Assembly (NCBI RefSeq): GCF_001655615.1 | Contig: NZ_CP011567.1 | Coordinates: 620,001 to 684,000 of the forward strand | Length of the DNA stretch: 64,000 nucleotides | DNA from: Pseudomonas sp. GR 6-02 | GTDB lineage: Bacteria > Pseudomonadota > Gammaproteobacteria > Pseudomonadales > Pseudomonadaceae | Direction of reading: 5' to 3' | Part shown: positions 36,471 to 45,369 of the stretch, in pieces | Position numbering within the stretch: the first letter of the stretch is position 1 | Layout of the letters: every line of letters begins with the position of its first letter | Program-made: the position numbers and the translations under genes | The notes under the pieces: generated by a model | Told to the model about the DNA's origin: nothing | Database searches by the model: none | Seen by the model: the letters and a program-made list of their open reading frames with translations, nothing else

Positions 36471-37340
36471 TCATCGACCGAGGTAGACCTCGATCACCCG
36501 CTCATTGTCCTGCACCTGCTCCAGCGACCCTTCGGCCAGCACGCTGCCCTGGTGCAACACGGTGACGTGGTCGGCGATCGAGCCGACGAAGCCCATGTCG
36601 TGTTCCACCACCATCAGCGAATGCTTGCCGGCCAGGCGCTTGAACAGCTCGGCGGTGAATTCGGTTTCGGCGTCGGTCATGCCCGCCACCGGCTCGTCGA
36701 GCAACAGCAGTTGCGGGTCTTGCATCAGCAGCATGCCGATTTCCAGAAACTGCTTCTGCCCGTGAGACAACAACCCTGCCGGGCGATTGACCGAACTGGT
36801 CAGGCGAATGGTTTCCAGCACTTCACTGATGCGATCTTTTTGTTCACCACTCAGGCGAGCCCGCAAACTGGCCCACACCGACTTGTCGGTTTTCTGCGCC
36901 AGCTCCAGGTTTTCGAACACGCTCAGGGCTTCGAACACGGTTGGTTTCTGGAACTTGCGACCGATACCAGCCTGGGCGATCTGCACTTCGCTCATCTGCG
37001 TCAGGTCCAGGGTTTCGCCGAACCAGGCCTTGCCGTGGCTGGGGCGAGTCTTGCCGGTGATCACGTCCATCAACGTGGTCTTGCCCGCGCCGTTGGGGCC
37101 GATGATGCAGCGCAATTCGCCGACGCCGATGTACAGGTTCAGATTGTTGAGCGCCTTGAAACCATCGAAGCTGACGCTGATGTCTTCCAGGGTCAGGATG
37201 GTGCCGTGACGTGTATTCAGGCCGGGGCCGACGCGTTGGCCGAGGCCGATGGCATCGCGGCTGCTACCGGCATCCTTGTTGGGCTGCGGTGGGAAAAAGG
37301 CCGGTTCGAGCATGAATTCCGCAGTCGCTGTGATTCTCAT
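36471..37340 (-). CDS. urtD: Urea ABC transporter ATPase UrtD
   Basis: The 289-residue ABC ATPase has an N-terminal extension of about 45 residues (TPPQPNKDAGSS region) before LEDISVSFDGFKALNNLNLY, then Walker A IGPNGAGKTTLMDV, RKFQKPTVFEALSVFENLEL, signature LLSHGQKQFLEIGMLL, and Walker B LLLLDEPVAGMTD with VVEHDMGFVGS. These fit UrtD of urea transporters rather than LivG. It overlaps urtC by ATGA. Confidence 0.95.
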   Translation of the reverse strand: MRITATAEFMLEPAFFPPQPNKDAGSSRDAIGLGQRVGPGLNTRHGTILTLEDISVSFDGFKALNNLNLYIGVGELRCIIGPNGAGKTTLMDVITGKTRPSHGKAWFGETLDLTQMSEVQIAQAGIGRKFQKPTVFEALSVFENLELAQKTDKSVWASLRARLSGEQKDRISEVLETIRLTSSVNRPAGLLSHGQKQFLEIGMLLMQDPQLLLLDEPVAGMTDAETEFTAELFKRLAGKHSLMVVEHDMGFVGSIADHVTVLHQGSVLAEGSLEQVQDNERVIEVYLGR

Positions 37341-38416
37341 GATTCACCCCTTTTCTTCAGCAGACCGATCACACCCTTAGGCAGGTACAGCGTCACGACG
37401 ATGAACAGCGCGCCGAGGAAGAACAGCCAGTATTCCGGAAACGCCACGGTGAACCAGCTCTTCATCCCGTTGACCACGCCGGCACCCAGCAGCGGGCCGA
37501 TCAGCGTGCCGCGCCCCCCCAAGGCAACCCAGACCGCCGCTTCGATCGAGTTGGTCGGCGACATTTCGCTCGGGTTGATGATTCCGACTTGCGGCACATA
37601 CAGCGCCCCCGCCAGACCGCACAACACCGCACTCAACACCCAGACAAACAGCTTGAAGCCGCGCGGGTCGTAGCCGCAGAACATCAGGCGGTTCTCGGCA
37701 TCGCGCAACGCGGTCAGCACCCGGCCGAACTTGCTTTGCGCCAGCCGCCAGCCGATGAACAGGCTCGCCACCAGCAACAGTACCGTGGCGAAAAACAACA
37801 CCGCGCGAGTCCCAGGTTCCGTGATGCCAAACCCGAGAATGCTGCGGAAATTGGTGAAGCCATTGTTGCCGCCAAACCCGGTTTCGTTGCGGAAAAACAG
37901 CAGCATCCCGGCGAAGGTCAGGGCCTGGGTCATGATCGAGAAATACACGCCCTTGATCCGCGAGCGGAAGGCGAAGAAACCGAACACCAGCGCCAGCAAT
38001 CCCGGCGCCAACACCACCAGGCACATGGCCCAGAGGAAGCTGCTGGTGCCGGTCCAGTACCACGGCAATTCGGTCCAGGACAGGAACGTCATGAACGCCG
38101 GCAAGCCGTCACCCGAGGCTTGGCGCATCAGGTACATGCCCATCGCATAACCGCCGAGGGCGAAGAACAGACCGTGACCGAGGGACAGGAGGCCGGCGTA
38201 GCCCCAGACCAGATCGAGGGCGAGGGCGACGATGGCGTAGCAAAGGATTTTGCCCACCAGCGTCAATGTGTAGGCCGAGACGTGAAAAACGCTGACGGGC
38301 GATAACAGCGACAGCAGCGGCAACGCCAGCAGCAAAACGAGAATCACCGCGCCAACAGCGATGGTGACTTTGGGGCCGGCCTTTTGTGTAGCCGTGAGCA
38401 TCAGGGGCTGATTCAT
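37337..38416 (-). CDS. urtC: Urea ABC transporter permease UrtC
   Basis: The 359-residue permease has about ten helices. The stretch AIVALALDLVWGYAGLLSLG, the loop with ASGDGLPAFMTFLSWTELPW, and GRGTLIGPLLGAGVVNGMKSWF are typical of UrtC. The ATG at 38416 overlaps the urtB stop (TGATG). The same reading frame stays open far upstream, but that part is a shadow of urtB. UrtC pairs with UrtB. Confidence 0.95.
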   Translation of the reverse strand: MNQPLMLTATQKAGPKVTIAVGAVILVLLLALPLLSLLSPVSVFHVSAYTLTLVGKILCYAIVALALDLVWGYAGLLSLGHGLFFALGGYAMGMYLMRQASGDGLPAFMTFLSWTELPWYWTGTSSFLWAMCLVVLAPGLLALVFGFFAFRSRIKGVYFSIMTQALTFAGMLLFFRNETGFGGNNGFTNFRSILGFGITEPGTRAVLFFATVLLLVASLFIGWRLAQSKFGRVLTALRDAENRLMFCGYDPRGFKLFVWVLSAVLCGLAGALYVPQVGIINPSEMSPTNSIEAAVWVALGGRGTLIGPLLGAGVVNGMKSWFTVAFPEYWLFFLGALFIVVTLYLPKGVIGLLKKRGES

Positions 38417-39918
38417 CAGTCGATCACCCGTCCTTTCAGTGCGAAGAGGCCTTGCGGACGTTTCTGGATGAACAGAATGATCAACGCGAGGATCAGGATT
38501 TTGCCCAGCACCGCACCGATCTGCGGTTCGAGAATCTTGTTGGCGATGCCCAGGCCGAATGCAGCCAACACGCTGCCGGCCAATTGACCGACACCGCCGA
38601 GCACCACCACCAGGAACGAATCGATGATGTAGCTCTGGCCGAGGTCCGGGCCGACGTTGCCGATCTGGCTGAGCGCCACGCCACCGAGGCCGGCGATGCC
38701 CGAGCCTAAGCCGAAGGCGAGCATGTCGACACGCCCGGTCGGCACCCCGCAGCACGCCGCCATGTTGCGGTTCTGGGTGACGGCGCGCACGTTCAAGCCA
38801 AGGCGCGTCTTGTTCAACAGCAGCCAGGTCAGCACCACCACAAACAAGGCAAACGCGATGATCACGATGCGGTTGTATGGCAGCACCAGGTTGGGCAGTA
38901 CCTGGATCCCGCCCGACAACCACGCCGGGTTGGCCACTTCGACGTTCTGCGCACCGAACACCAACCGCACCAACTGGATCAGCATCAGGCTGATGCCCCA
39001 CGTGGCGAGCAGGGTTTCCAGCGGGCGGCCGTAGAGGTGGCGAATCACCGTGCGCTCCAGCGCCATGCCGATGGCGGCGGTAACGAAAAACGCCACCGGC
39101 AGCGCAATCAGCGGATAGAACTCGATGGCTTGTGGGGCGAAGCGCTGGAACATCAGCTGCACCACGTACGTCGAGTACGCGCCGAGCATCAGCATCTCGC
39201 CGTGGGCCATGTTGATCACCCCGAGCAGGCCGAAGGTGATCGCCAAGCCCAATGCCGCGAGCAGCAGAATCGAACCCAGGGACATGCCACTGAAGGCCTG
39301 ACCGAGCATCTCACCGATCAGCAGTTTGCGTTTGACCTGGGCCAGGCTGGTTTCGGCGGCGGTGTGCACACTGGCGTCGGCTTCGACGCCGGGTTCGAGC
39401 AAGCCTTCGAGGCGGGTGCGGGCCAGCGGGTCGCCGGTTTCGCCGAGCAAACGCACGGCGGCGAGGCGCACGGCGGGGTCACTGTCGACCAGTTGCAGAT
39501 TGGCCAAGGCCAGGCTCAGGGCGGCGTGAACGGTTTCGTCTTGTTCGCTGGTCAGCTGCTGGTCGAGGAATTTCAGCTGCGCCGGTTTGGCGCTTTTCTG
39601 CAATTGCTGCGCGGCGGCCAGACGGGTTTTGGCGTCGGCGGCGAGCAATTGGTGGCTGGCCAAAGCGGTGTCGATCAGGCCCCGCAGGCGATTGTTCAGG
39701 CGCAGGGTTTTCGGTTGGCCATCGATGGTCAGCTCGCCTTGTTGCAGGGCGTTGATCAGTTCGATACGGGCCGGATCGGGCTGCGCGGCCCAGGTTTCCA
39801 GAAGCTTGGCTTGCTGCACGGGATTGGCCGCGACGAAGTCTTCGGCGTCGCCGGCGTGGGTGACCATCGGCAGTAACAGTGCGATGGCAAGGATCAAGCG
39901 GTAAAAGGCAGTGGGCAT
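38416..39918 (-). CDS. urtB: Urea ABC transporter permease UrtB
   Basis: The 500-residue protein has a signal-like N-terminus (about 1-22) and a long periplasmic extension of about 200 residues with HEAT-like helical repeats (DSDPAVRLAAVRLLGETGD). The LivH-type permease core follows: IGEMLGQAFSGMSLGSILLL, GVINMAHGEMLMLGAY and RAVTQNRNMAACCGV. This extension is normal for proteobacterial UrtB. It forms the urea channel with UrtC. I chose the ATG at 39918; upstream codons overlap a REP element. Confidence 0.95.
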   Translation of the reverse strand: MPTAFYRLILAIALLLPMVTHAGDAEDFVAANPVQQAKLLETWAAQPDPARIELINALQQGELTIDGQPKTLRLNNRLRGLIDTALASHQLLAADAKTRLAAAQQLQKSAKPAQLKFLDQQLTSEQDETVHAALSLALANLQLVDSDPAVRLAAVRLLGETGDPLARTRLEGLLEPGVEADASVHTAAETSLAQVKRKLLIGEMLGQAFSGMSLGSILLLAALGLAITFGLLGVINMAHGEMLMLGAYSTYVVQLMFQRFAPQAIEFYPLIALPVAFFVTAAIGMALERTVIRHLYGRPLETLLATWGISLMLIQLVRLVFGAQNVEVANPAWLSGGIQVLPNLVLPYNRIVIIAFALFVVVLTWLLLNKTRLGLNVRAVTQNRNMAACCGVPTGRVDMLAFGLGSGIAGLGGVALSQIGNVGPDLGQSYIIDSFLVVVLGGVGQLAGSVLAAFGLGIANKILEPQIGAVLGKILILALIILFIQKRPQGLFALKGRVID

Positions 39919-39957
39919 GTCAGTGTCCTTGCGCGGACTAAGTGTGGGAGCAAACTT

Positions 39958-40050
39958 TGTGGCGAGGGAGCTTGCTCCCGCTGGACTACGCAGTAGTCCC
40001 GTTTTTTGGGGCCGCTTCGTAGCCCAACGGGGGCAAGCCCCCTCACCACA
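39958..40050. repeat. REP pair between urtA and urtB
   Basis: Units of the TGTGGCGAGGGAGCTTGCTCCCG family (39958-39981 and inverted 40025-40050) fill the gap between urtA and urtB. Such placement after the binding-protein gene is a common way to favour its mRNA over the rest. Confidence 0.88.
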
Positions 40051-40108
40051 AAGCCCGCTCACACAGGAGTTGTGTCGGGCCTGAGCTCCATGCTCAGGCC
40101 CCAGTGGC

Positions 40109-41374
40109 TCAGTTGCTCTTCACCGCATACTCCGGCTTCTTGTCGTTGCCCGGAATGAACGGGCTCCACGGTTGGGCGCGGATCGGCCCTTCGGTCTGCC
40201 ACACCACGTTGAACTGACCGTCGGCCTGAATCTCGCCGATCATCACTGGCTTGTGCAGGTGGTGGTTGGTCTTGTCCATGGTCAGGGTGTAGCCGGATGG
40301 TGCGGCAAAGGTCTGGCCGGCCAGGGCTTCGCGGACTTTGTCGACGTCGGTGGATTTGGCCTTCTCGGCGGCTTGCGCCCACATGTGGATGCCAACGTAA
40401 GTGGCTTCCATCGGATCGTTGGTCACCGCTTTGTCGGCGCCCGGCAGGTTGTGTTTCTTGGCGTAGGCTTTCCAGTCATCGACGAACTTCTTGTTCACCG
40501 GGTTTTCCACCGACTCAAAGTAGTTCCACGCCGCGAGGTTGCCCACCAGCGGTTTGGTGTCGATGCCGCGCAGTTCTTCTTCACCCACGGAGAACGCCAC
40601 GACCGGTACGTCGGTGGCTTTCAGGCCCTGGTTGGCCAGCTCTTTATAGAACGGCACGTTGGAGTCGCCGTTGACGGTGGAGATGACCGCCGTCTTGCCA
40701 CCGGCGGAGAATTTTTTGATGCTGGCCACGATGGTCTGGTAATCGCTGTGGCCGAACGGGGTGTAGACCTCTTCGATATCCTTGTCCGCCACACCTTTGG
40801 AGTGCAGGAACGAGCGCAGAATCTTGTTGGTGGTGCGCGGGTAGACATAGTCGGTGCCGAGCAGGAAGTAGCGCTTGGCGCTGCCGCCTTCTTCGCTCAT
40901 CAGGTATTCCACTGCCGGAATCGCCTGCTGGTTGGGCGCCGCGCCGGTGTAGAACACGTTCGGCGACATCTCTTCGCCTTCGTATTGCACCGGGTAGAAC
41001 AGCAGGCCGTTGAGCTCTTCGAACACCGGCAGCACCGATTTACGCGACACCGAGGTCCAGCAACCGAACACTACCGCCACCTTGTCCTGGGTCAGCAACT
41101 GCCGGCCCTTTTCGGCGAACAGCGGCCAGTTCGATGCCGGGTCCACGACCACAGGCTCCAGCATCTTGCCGTTCACGCCGCCCTTGGCGTTGATTTCGTC
41201 GATGGTCATCAACGCCATGTCTTTGAGCGAAGTTTCAGAGATCGCCATGGTCCCGGACAACGAATGCAGAATACCGACCTTGATGGTCTCGGCGGCCTGG
41301 ACAGTCCAGGTCATGCCCATCGCGGCAATGCTTGCCGTGAGTGTGAAAGCCTTGATCAAACTGCGACGCTTCAT
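40109..41374 (-). CDS. urtA: Urea ABC transporter substrate-binding protein UrtA
   Basis: The 421-residue protein has a signal peptide (about 1-26, ending WTVQA before AETIKVG) and a type I periplasmic binding fold typical of UrtA/amide-binding proteins: HSLSGTMAISETSLKDMALM, YPVQYEGEEMSPNVFYTGAA and GTDYVYPRTTNKILR. It delivers urea to UrtBC-DE. GGAG precedes the ATG at 41374. A sigma-54 promoter lies 66-81 bases upstream. Confidence 0.96.
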   Translation of the reverse strand: MKRRSLIKAFTLTASIAAMGMTWTVQAAETIKVGILHSLSGTMAISETSLKDMALMTIDEINAKGGVNGKMLEPVVVDPASNWPLFAEKGRQLLTQDKVAVVFGCWTSVSRKSVLPVFEELNGLLFYPVQYEGEEMSPNVFYTGAAPNQQAIPAVEYLMSEEGGSAKRYFLLGTDYVYPRTTNKILRSFLHSKGVADKDIEEVYTPFGHSDYQTIVASIKKFSAGGKTAVISTVNGDSNVPFYKELANQGLKATDVPVVAFSVGEEELRGIDTKPLVGNLAAWNYFESVENPVNKKFVDDWKAYAKKHNLPGADKAVTNDPMEATYVGIHMWAQAAEKAKSTDVDKVREALAGQTFAAPSGYTLTMDKTNHHLHKPVMIGEIQADGQFNVVWQTEGPIRAQPWSPFIPGNDKKPEYAVKSN

Positions 41375-41439
41375 TGTGCGATCTCCATGAACGTTAAAGT
41401 TTTTTATGGTTGGCAGATGCGGACGACTGAAGGCTGTTT

Positions 41440-41455
41440 TGCAAGGGCTGTGCCC
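41440..41455 (-). promoter_or_regulatory. Sigma-54 promoter of urtA
   Basis: On the minus strand the sequence reads GGGCACAGCCCTTGCA, a match to TGGCACG-N4-TTGCA with only the first and seventh bases different; the GG and GC pairs are in place with correct spacing. The start site should be near 41428, about 54 bases before the urtA ATG. This fits nitrogen (NtrC) control of urea uptake. Confidence 0.8.
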
Positions 41456-41574
41456 GGTCGGGGACGGGCAAGGAAATGTCGTATTAGAGTGGTAGCGGGG
41501 TTTGCGTGACGCACCATGAAGGGACGGGGCTGGCGCGTTGGTGCGAGAAGATGCGCCACATTGGGGCGATGCAG

Positions 41575-41598
41575 CCATCGCGGGCAAGCCCGCGATGG
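41575..41598. terminator. Perfect hairpin after the DUF6124-like gene
   Basis: CCATCGCGGGC-AA-GCCCGCGATGG is a perfect 11-base stem. It lies 14 bases past the stop of the minus-strand gene at 41612-41980 and has no T-run, so it may be a single REP unit or a weak terminator. Confidence 0.6.
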
Positions 41599-41611
41599 TC
41601 GATAACGCGGT

Positions 41612-41980
41612 CTACGCTGGGTCGACGTTATCCAGCGCCCGGTTCACCGCCAGCTCCGCCAGCATGATGCTCTGTTGAATCGCCAGCGCCGTGTAGCGCT
41701 GCGGGGCGGTCAGGTCGTTGGCGAAATCGCTGGCCAGGACACTCGCCGTGGCTAACGATTCGTAGGCGTGGGCCAGCAGGCTTTCGGTATCCATATTCGG
41801 TGCGACGATGAACATGGTGCTGGGGCGGCGGGGTTTTTCGGTGTAGGGCGCCGGGGGATCGAGATAGTAGTCGAGGGCGCGTTTTATGGCTTCGCGATCC
41901 TTGAGTAATTCTTCGTTGCGCGAGACTTCGGCGTTGGGGGTGGTGGTGTTGAAGGGTGGGTCGGGAATTAATTTGTCCAT
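41612..41980 (-). CDS. Small DUF6124/DUF3077-like protein
   Basis: The 122-residue protein opens MDKLIPDPPFNTTTPNAEVS, continues with a helical segment KRALDYYLDP, and has MFIVAPNMDTESLLAHAYES, ALAIQQSIMLAELAVNRALD at the end. This pattern (N-terminal PDPP, then ALDHYL..., and LLANASE-like helix) recurs in many Pseudomonas paralogues annotated DUF6124. No function is known. The ATG at 41980 has GGAG. There is no close functional partner in the neighbourhood. Confidence 0.75.
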   Translation of the reverse strand: MDKLIPDPPFNTTTPNAEVSRNEELLKDREAIKRALDYYLDPPAPYTEKPRRPSTMFIVAPNMDTESLLAHAYESLATASVLASDFANDLTAPQRYTALAIQQSIMLAELAVNRALDNVDPA

Positions 41981-42384
41981 TGAAAAATTTCTCCAGCGTT
42001 GGAGCCTCCACTTGCCGCTTCTCACACGGGAAGAGGTGGCAGCTATGTGCGAGGTGAGAAGACCGGTTATGGACACCCGGCCGGACCGAAGTCCGCCCGC
42101 ACACAGCCGCCATAACACATTTGCAGGCAGCTAATAAGCTGGCGGCGATTATGCGTGTACAGACACTGGATGACCATAAGTTGCCGGGCTTCTCACACCC
42201 GATCGCTGAGTTGTCAGCGACAGCCAAAGACTAGAGAGCCCGCTTCCGACGGACAACCTGAAAGATGCGTGGGAAAGGTCTGCGTTCTGATACATCCGTT
42301 AAACATTCAAAGCGGAGCGCGGAGCGTCCCCGGCGGTATTCCCACGCAGGAGCGTGGGAACGATCACCCTGTGGGAGCGGTGAG
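41981..42384. other. Gap upstream of the DUF6124-like gene
   Basis: This 400-base gap holds no clear gene. The phrase CTTCTCACAC occurs twice (42019 and 42190 regions), and GGTTATGG at 42063-42070 is complementary to CCATAAC at 42111-42117, so a structured leader or repeat is possible. A hairpin TTCCCACGC / GCGTGGGAA at 42339-42360 lies just past the permease gene that ends at 42385 and is a candidate terminator or REP unit for it. Confidence 0.45.
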
Positions 42385-43395
42385 TCAGCGCCGGCGCATC
42401 AGGCCGATGAAGAACAGCCCGCCAATCGCGGCGGTGGCGACGCCGATGGGCAGGTCTTCCGGGGCGATCAAGGTTCGTGCGGCTACGTCGACCCAGACCA
42501 GGAACAGGCTGCCCAACAACACGCACACCGGCAGTAACCGTCGATGCTCGGCCCCCACCAACCGTCGTGCAATGTGCGGCACCATCAGCCCGACAAAACC
42601 AATCGAGCCGCTGATCGACACCAGCACTCCCGTCATCAGCGAGGCAATCAAAAACACCCGCAGCCGCACAGTGCGGGCATTGAGACCCAGGGTCACGGCG
42701 GTCTGTTCACCGGCCATCAACGCATTCAACGGCCGGGCCATGCCCAGCAACAACACCAACCCGAGCAACACACTCGCGGCGGGCACGGCGAGCAACTCCC
42801 AACGCGCCAGCCCGAGGCCACCGAGCATCCAGAACATCACCGCCGAACTGGCGCGATGGTCGCCCAGAAACAGCAGCAGGTTGGCGATTGCCATCATCAC
42901 GAATGACACCGCGACACCGCACAGCAGCAGCCGATCACTGTCCAGCCGCCCATGACGGTTGGCGATCATCAGCACGACCAGCATGCTCAGCAGCGCGCCG
43001 GTAAACGCCGCGATGGGCAAGGTCAGCAGGCCGACGATTTCACCGACATGCAACACCACGATCACCGCGCCGAGGGTCGCGCCGGAGGTCACGCCTAACA
43101 AGTGCGGATCGGCCAATGGATTGCGCGTCACCGCTTGCAGCACCGCACCGATCAGCGCCAGGCCGGCGCCCACCAGCGCGCCGAGCAACATGCGCGGCAC
43201 GCGGATCAGCCAGACGATGTGTTCCTGTCCGGCCGTCCAGTTCTGCTCGCCAACACCGAACGCCTTGTGCAGCAGAATCCGCCACACCACGTCCACCGGC
43301 ACCCGCGCCGGGCCAAAACCCAGCGACACCACACACGACATCAGCAACAGCACGCCGAGGCCGATCAGCAACAAGGCATAGCGACGGTCGATCAT
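42385..43395 (-). CDS. FecCD/BtuC-family ABC transporter permease
   Basis: The 336-residue permease has ten helices and the family segments RVPRMLLGALVGAGLALIGA, LADPHLLGVTSGATLGA and GSIGFVGLMVPHIARRLVG. The family imports iron-siderophores, heme or cobalamin. Its ATG overlaps the SBP stop (ATGA), and with the SBP and ATPase it forms one operon. In P. aeruginosa the matching set (PA2912-2914) lies beside cob genes, which hints at a corrinoid or metal chelate, but the ligand is not known. Confidence 0.9.
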   Translation of the reverse strand: MIDRRYALLLIGLGVLLLMSCVVSLGFGPARVPVDVVWRILLHKAFGVGEQNWTAGQEHIVWLIRVPRMLLGALVGAGLALIGAVLQAVTRNPLADPHLLGVTSGATLGAVIVVLHVGEIVGLLTLPIAAFTGALLSMLVVLMIANRHGRLDSDRLLLCGVAVSFVMMAIANLLLFLGDHRASSAVMFWMLGGLGLARWELLAVPAASVLLGLVLLLGMARPLNALMAGEQTAVTLGLNARTVRLRVFLIASLMTGVLVSISGSIGFVGLMVPHIARRLVGAEHRRLLPVCVLLGSLFLVWVDVAARTLIAPEDLPIGVATAAIGGLFFIGLMRRR

Positions 43396-44339
43396 TCGCC
43401 GTGGAAACCCTTGGCCAGGGTTTCGACCGCCAGCACGTTGTCGATCCCCGGGGTGGCCTGTACGTAAGGAATGACGATGAAGCGCTGGTTCTTGATCGCG
43501 TCCACCGATTGCAGGGCCTGGTTGTTCAGCAAAAACTGCTCCTTCTGTTCAGCGGTGACTTCGCCGTAATCGACGATCACGATCACCTGCGGATTGCGCT
43601 CGACCACGTTTTCCCAGTTGACCCGGGTCCAGCTCGCCTCGACGTCATCGAGAATGTTGCGCCCGCCGGCCGCGTCAATCAGCGCCTGCGGCATGCCCAG
43701 GCGCCCGGAGGTCATGGCCCGGTCTTCACCGCTGTCGTAGAGAAATACCCGAGGCTTATCCGCTGGCAGATCCTGGCGCACTTCGGCGACTTGCGCCTGC
43801 ATCCGGGCGATCACGGCGTTGGCGCGGTCTTGCACGTCGAAGATTTTGCCGAGGTTGCGCAGGTCGTTGTAGGTGTCTTCCAGGCTCGCGGGTGGGCGCT
43901 TCATCACGAACGCGCAGGACTCGGTGAGCTCGTAGACGTTAATCCCCAGCGGTTGCAGGGTTTGCGGCGTGAGGTCACCACCGACGCGCATGCCGTAGTC
44001 CCAACCGGCGAAGAAGAAATCGACGTTGGCGTTGAGCAGGGTTTCCACCGACGGATACTTGGCTGCCAGCTCCGGCAAGCCATCGAGGATGGTCTGCATC
44101 TGGGGCGTCACCGATTTCCATCCGGTCACGCCGCTGTAGCCGGCCATCCTGGGTTTGAGACCGAGGGCGAGCATCATCTGGGTCATGTTGATGTCGTGGC
44201 TGACCGCGTGTTTCGGCGCTTGCTTGAAGGTGACTGCGCGGTTGCAGCTCTGGACGGTCAGCGGGTATTTCGTGGCCTCGGCGAAGGCATGGGCACTGCC
44301 CAGCAACAACGCGACGCAAAGCAGGGAACGCAAAGTCAT
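43392..44339 (-). CDS. Periplasmic binding protein of the FecCD-type importer
   Basis: The 315-residue class III (BtuF/FhuD-type) binding protein has a signal peptide (about 1-20, AHAFA), SCNRAVTFKQAPKHAVSHDI, and a long central helix. Four later cysteine/tryptophan segments include ELTESCAFVMKRPPASLEDT and VFLYDSGEDRAMTSGRLGMP. It is predicted to bind a metal chelate or corrinoid for the adjacent permease and ATPase. The ligand cannot be fixed from sequence alone. Confidence 0.87.
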   Translation of the reverse strand: MTLRSLLCVALLLGSAHAFAEATKYPLTVQSCNRAVTFKQAPKHAVSHDINMTQMMLALGLKPRMAGYSGVTGWKSVTPQMQTILDGLPELAAKYPSVETLLNANVDFFFAGWDYGMRVGGDLTPQTLQPLGINVYELTESCAFVMKRPPASLEDTYNDLRNLGKIFDVQDRANAVIARMQAQVAEVRQDLPADKPRVFLYDSGEDRAMTSGRLGMPQALIDAAGGRNILDDVEASWTRVNWENVVERNPQVIVIVDYGEVTAEQKEQFLLNNQALQSVDAIKNQRFIVIPYVQATPGIDNVLAVETLAKGFHGE

Positions 44340-45124
44340 GGTTGGGTTATCCAGGTGATTCGTGGGTAGCCGTGCAAGGGATGGTCATCGATCAGGGCGT
44401 CGACGCCGAACACGTTGTGCAAAAGGTGTGTGGTCAGGACTTCTTTGGGGGTGCCACTGGCCACGATGCGACCGTGATGGATCACGTACAGCCGATCGCA
44501 GAAGGCTGCCGCCAGATTGAGGTCGTGGATGCTCGCCAATGTGCCGATCTGCAGGCGTTTGACCAGTTGCAGCAGTTCCAGTTGATAGCGCGGGTCGAGA
44601 TGATTGGTCGGTTCATCGAGGATCAGCAATTGCGGTTGCTGGGCCAGGGCGCGGGCGAGGATCACGCGCTGCTTTTCACCGCCGGACAGGGTGGCGAAGG
44701 CGTGGTCTTCGAAGCCCTTGAGGCCGACTGATTCCAGGGCGTGGGCCGCGAGGTTGCGGTCGTGCACGGTGTCGCCGTCGAACAGTCCTTTGTGCGGCGT
44801 GCGGCCCATGGCGACCACTTCATCGACGGTCAGGCCGAAGGCGTCGGGAAATTCCTGCAACACCACGGCGATGCGTTGCGCACACCAGCGTGAGGACTGC
44901 TTCCAGACGTTGTGATGGTCGAGTTTTATCTCGCCATGTTCCGGTTTGCTGAAGCGATAAGCGCACCGCAGCAGGCTGGTTTTACCGCTGCCGTTGGGGC
45001 CGATCAACCCGACGAACTCACCGGCAGCCACGTGCAAGGAGGCGTCACGCAGCTGAAACTGGTGATGGCAGTGGCCGTGGCCCAGGGGTGTCCAGGCGAG
45101 GTTGGTGAGGTTCAGCGAGGTCAT
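44336..45124 (-). CDS. FecE-type ABC transporter ATPase
   Basis: The 262-residue ATPase has Walker A GLIGPNGSGKTSLLRCAY, signature LSGGEKQRVILARALAQQ, Walker [16 protein letters not shown], and switch His ASIHDLNLAA. It drives the FecCD-type importer downstream, overlapping the SBP start by ATGA. An ATG at 45124 starts the gene right after a REP pair. Confidence 0.93.
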   Translation of the reverse strand: MTSLNLTNLAWTPLGHGHCHHQFQLRDASLHVAAGEFVGLIGPNGSGKTSLLRCAYRFSKPEHGEIKLDHHNVWKQSSRWCAQRIAVVLQEFPDAFGLTVDEVVAMGRTPHKGLFDGDTVHDRNLAAHALESVGLKGFEDHAFATLSGGEKQRVILARALAQQPQLLILDEPTNHLDPRYQLELLQLVKRLQIGTLASIHDLNLAAAFCDRLYVIHHGRIVASGTPKEVLTTHLLHNVFGVDALIDDHPLHGYPRITWITQP

Positions 45125-45159
45125 TTCATTCCTGATGATCGTTCAAGCCAGCACACACC

Positions 45160-45293
45160 TGTGGCGAGGGAGCTTGCTCCCGCTCGGCTGCGCAGCAGTC
45201 GTAAAACCCTACAACGCGGTATCCCCTCAGAAACCGCGGCGTCAGGTTTGGGGTCGCTGCGCAACCCAGCGGGAGCAAGCTCCCTCGCCACAA
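45160..45293. repeat. REP pair between PepSY protein and ABC importer
   Basis: Units of the TGTGGCGAGGGAGCTTGCTCCCG family at 45160-45184 and inverted 45269-45293 separate the PepSY gene from the ATPase gene and may mark a transcript boundary. Confidence 0.9.
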
Positions 45294-45369
45294 AAACTTG
45301 GCAGTTTGCCAAGGATTCAATGCTGGCCCGCATTGTATTGGCTTTACGCGTACGCGTATCTCGCCTGTT

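Noticed and set aside
37337..39001. Extended 554-codon frame for urtC
   Set aside because: The extra 195 codons run antiphase through urtB on the same strand and give proline/arginine-rich text. The ATG at 38416 with the TGATG junction is the real start.
42155..42955. 266-codon plus-strand frame across the permease gene
   Set aside because: It is opposite the clear FecCD permease and consists of low-complexity Thr/Asn/Arg text.
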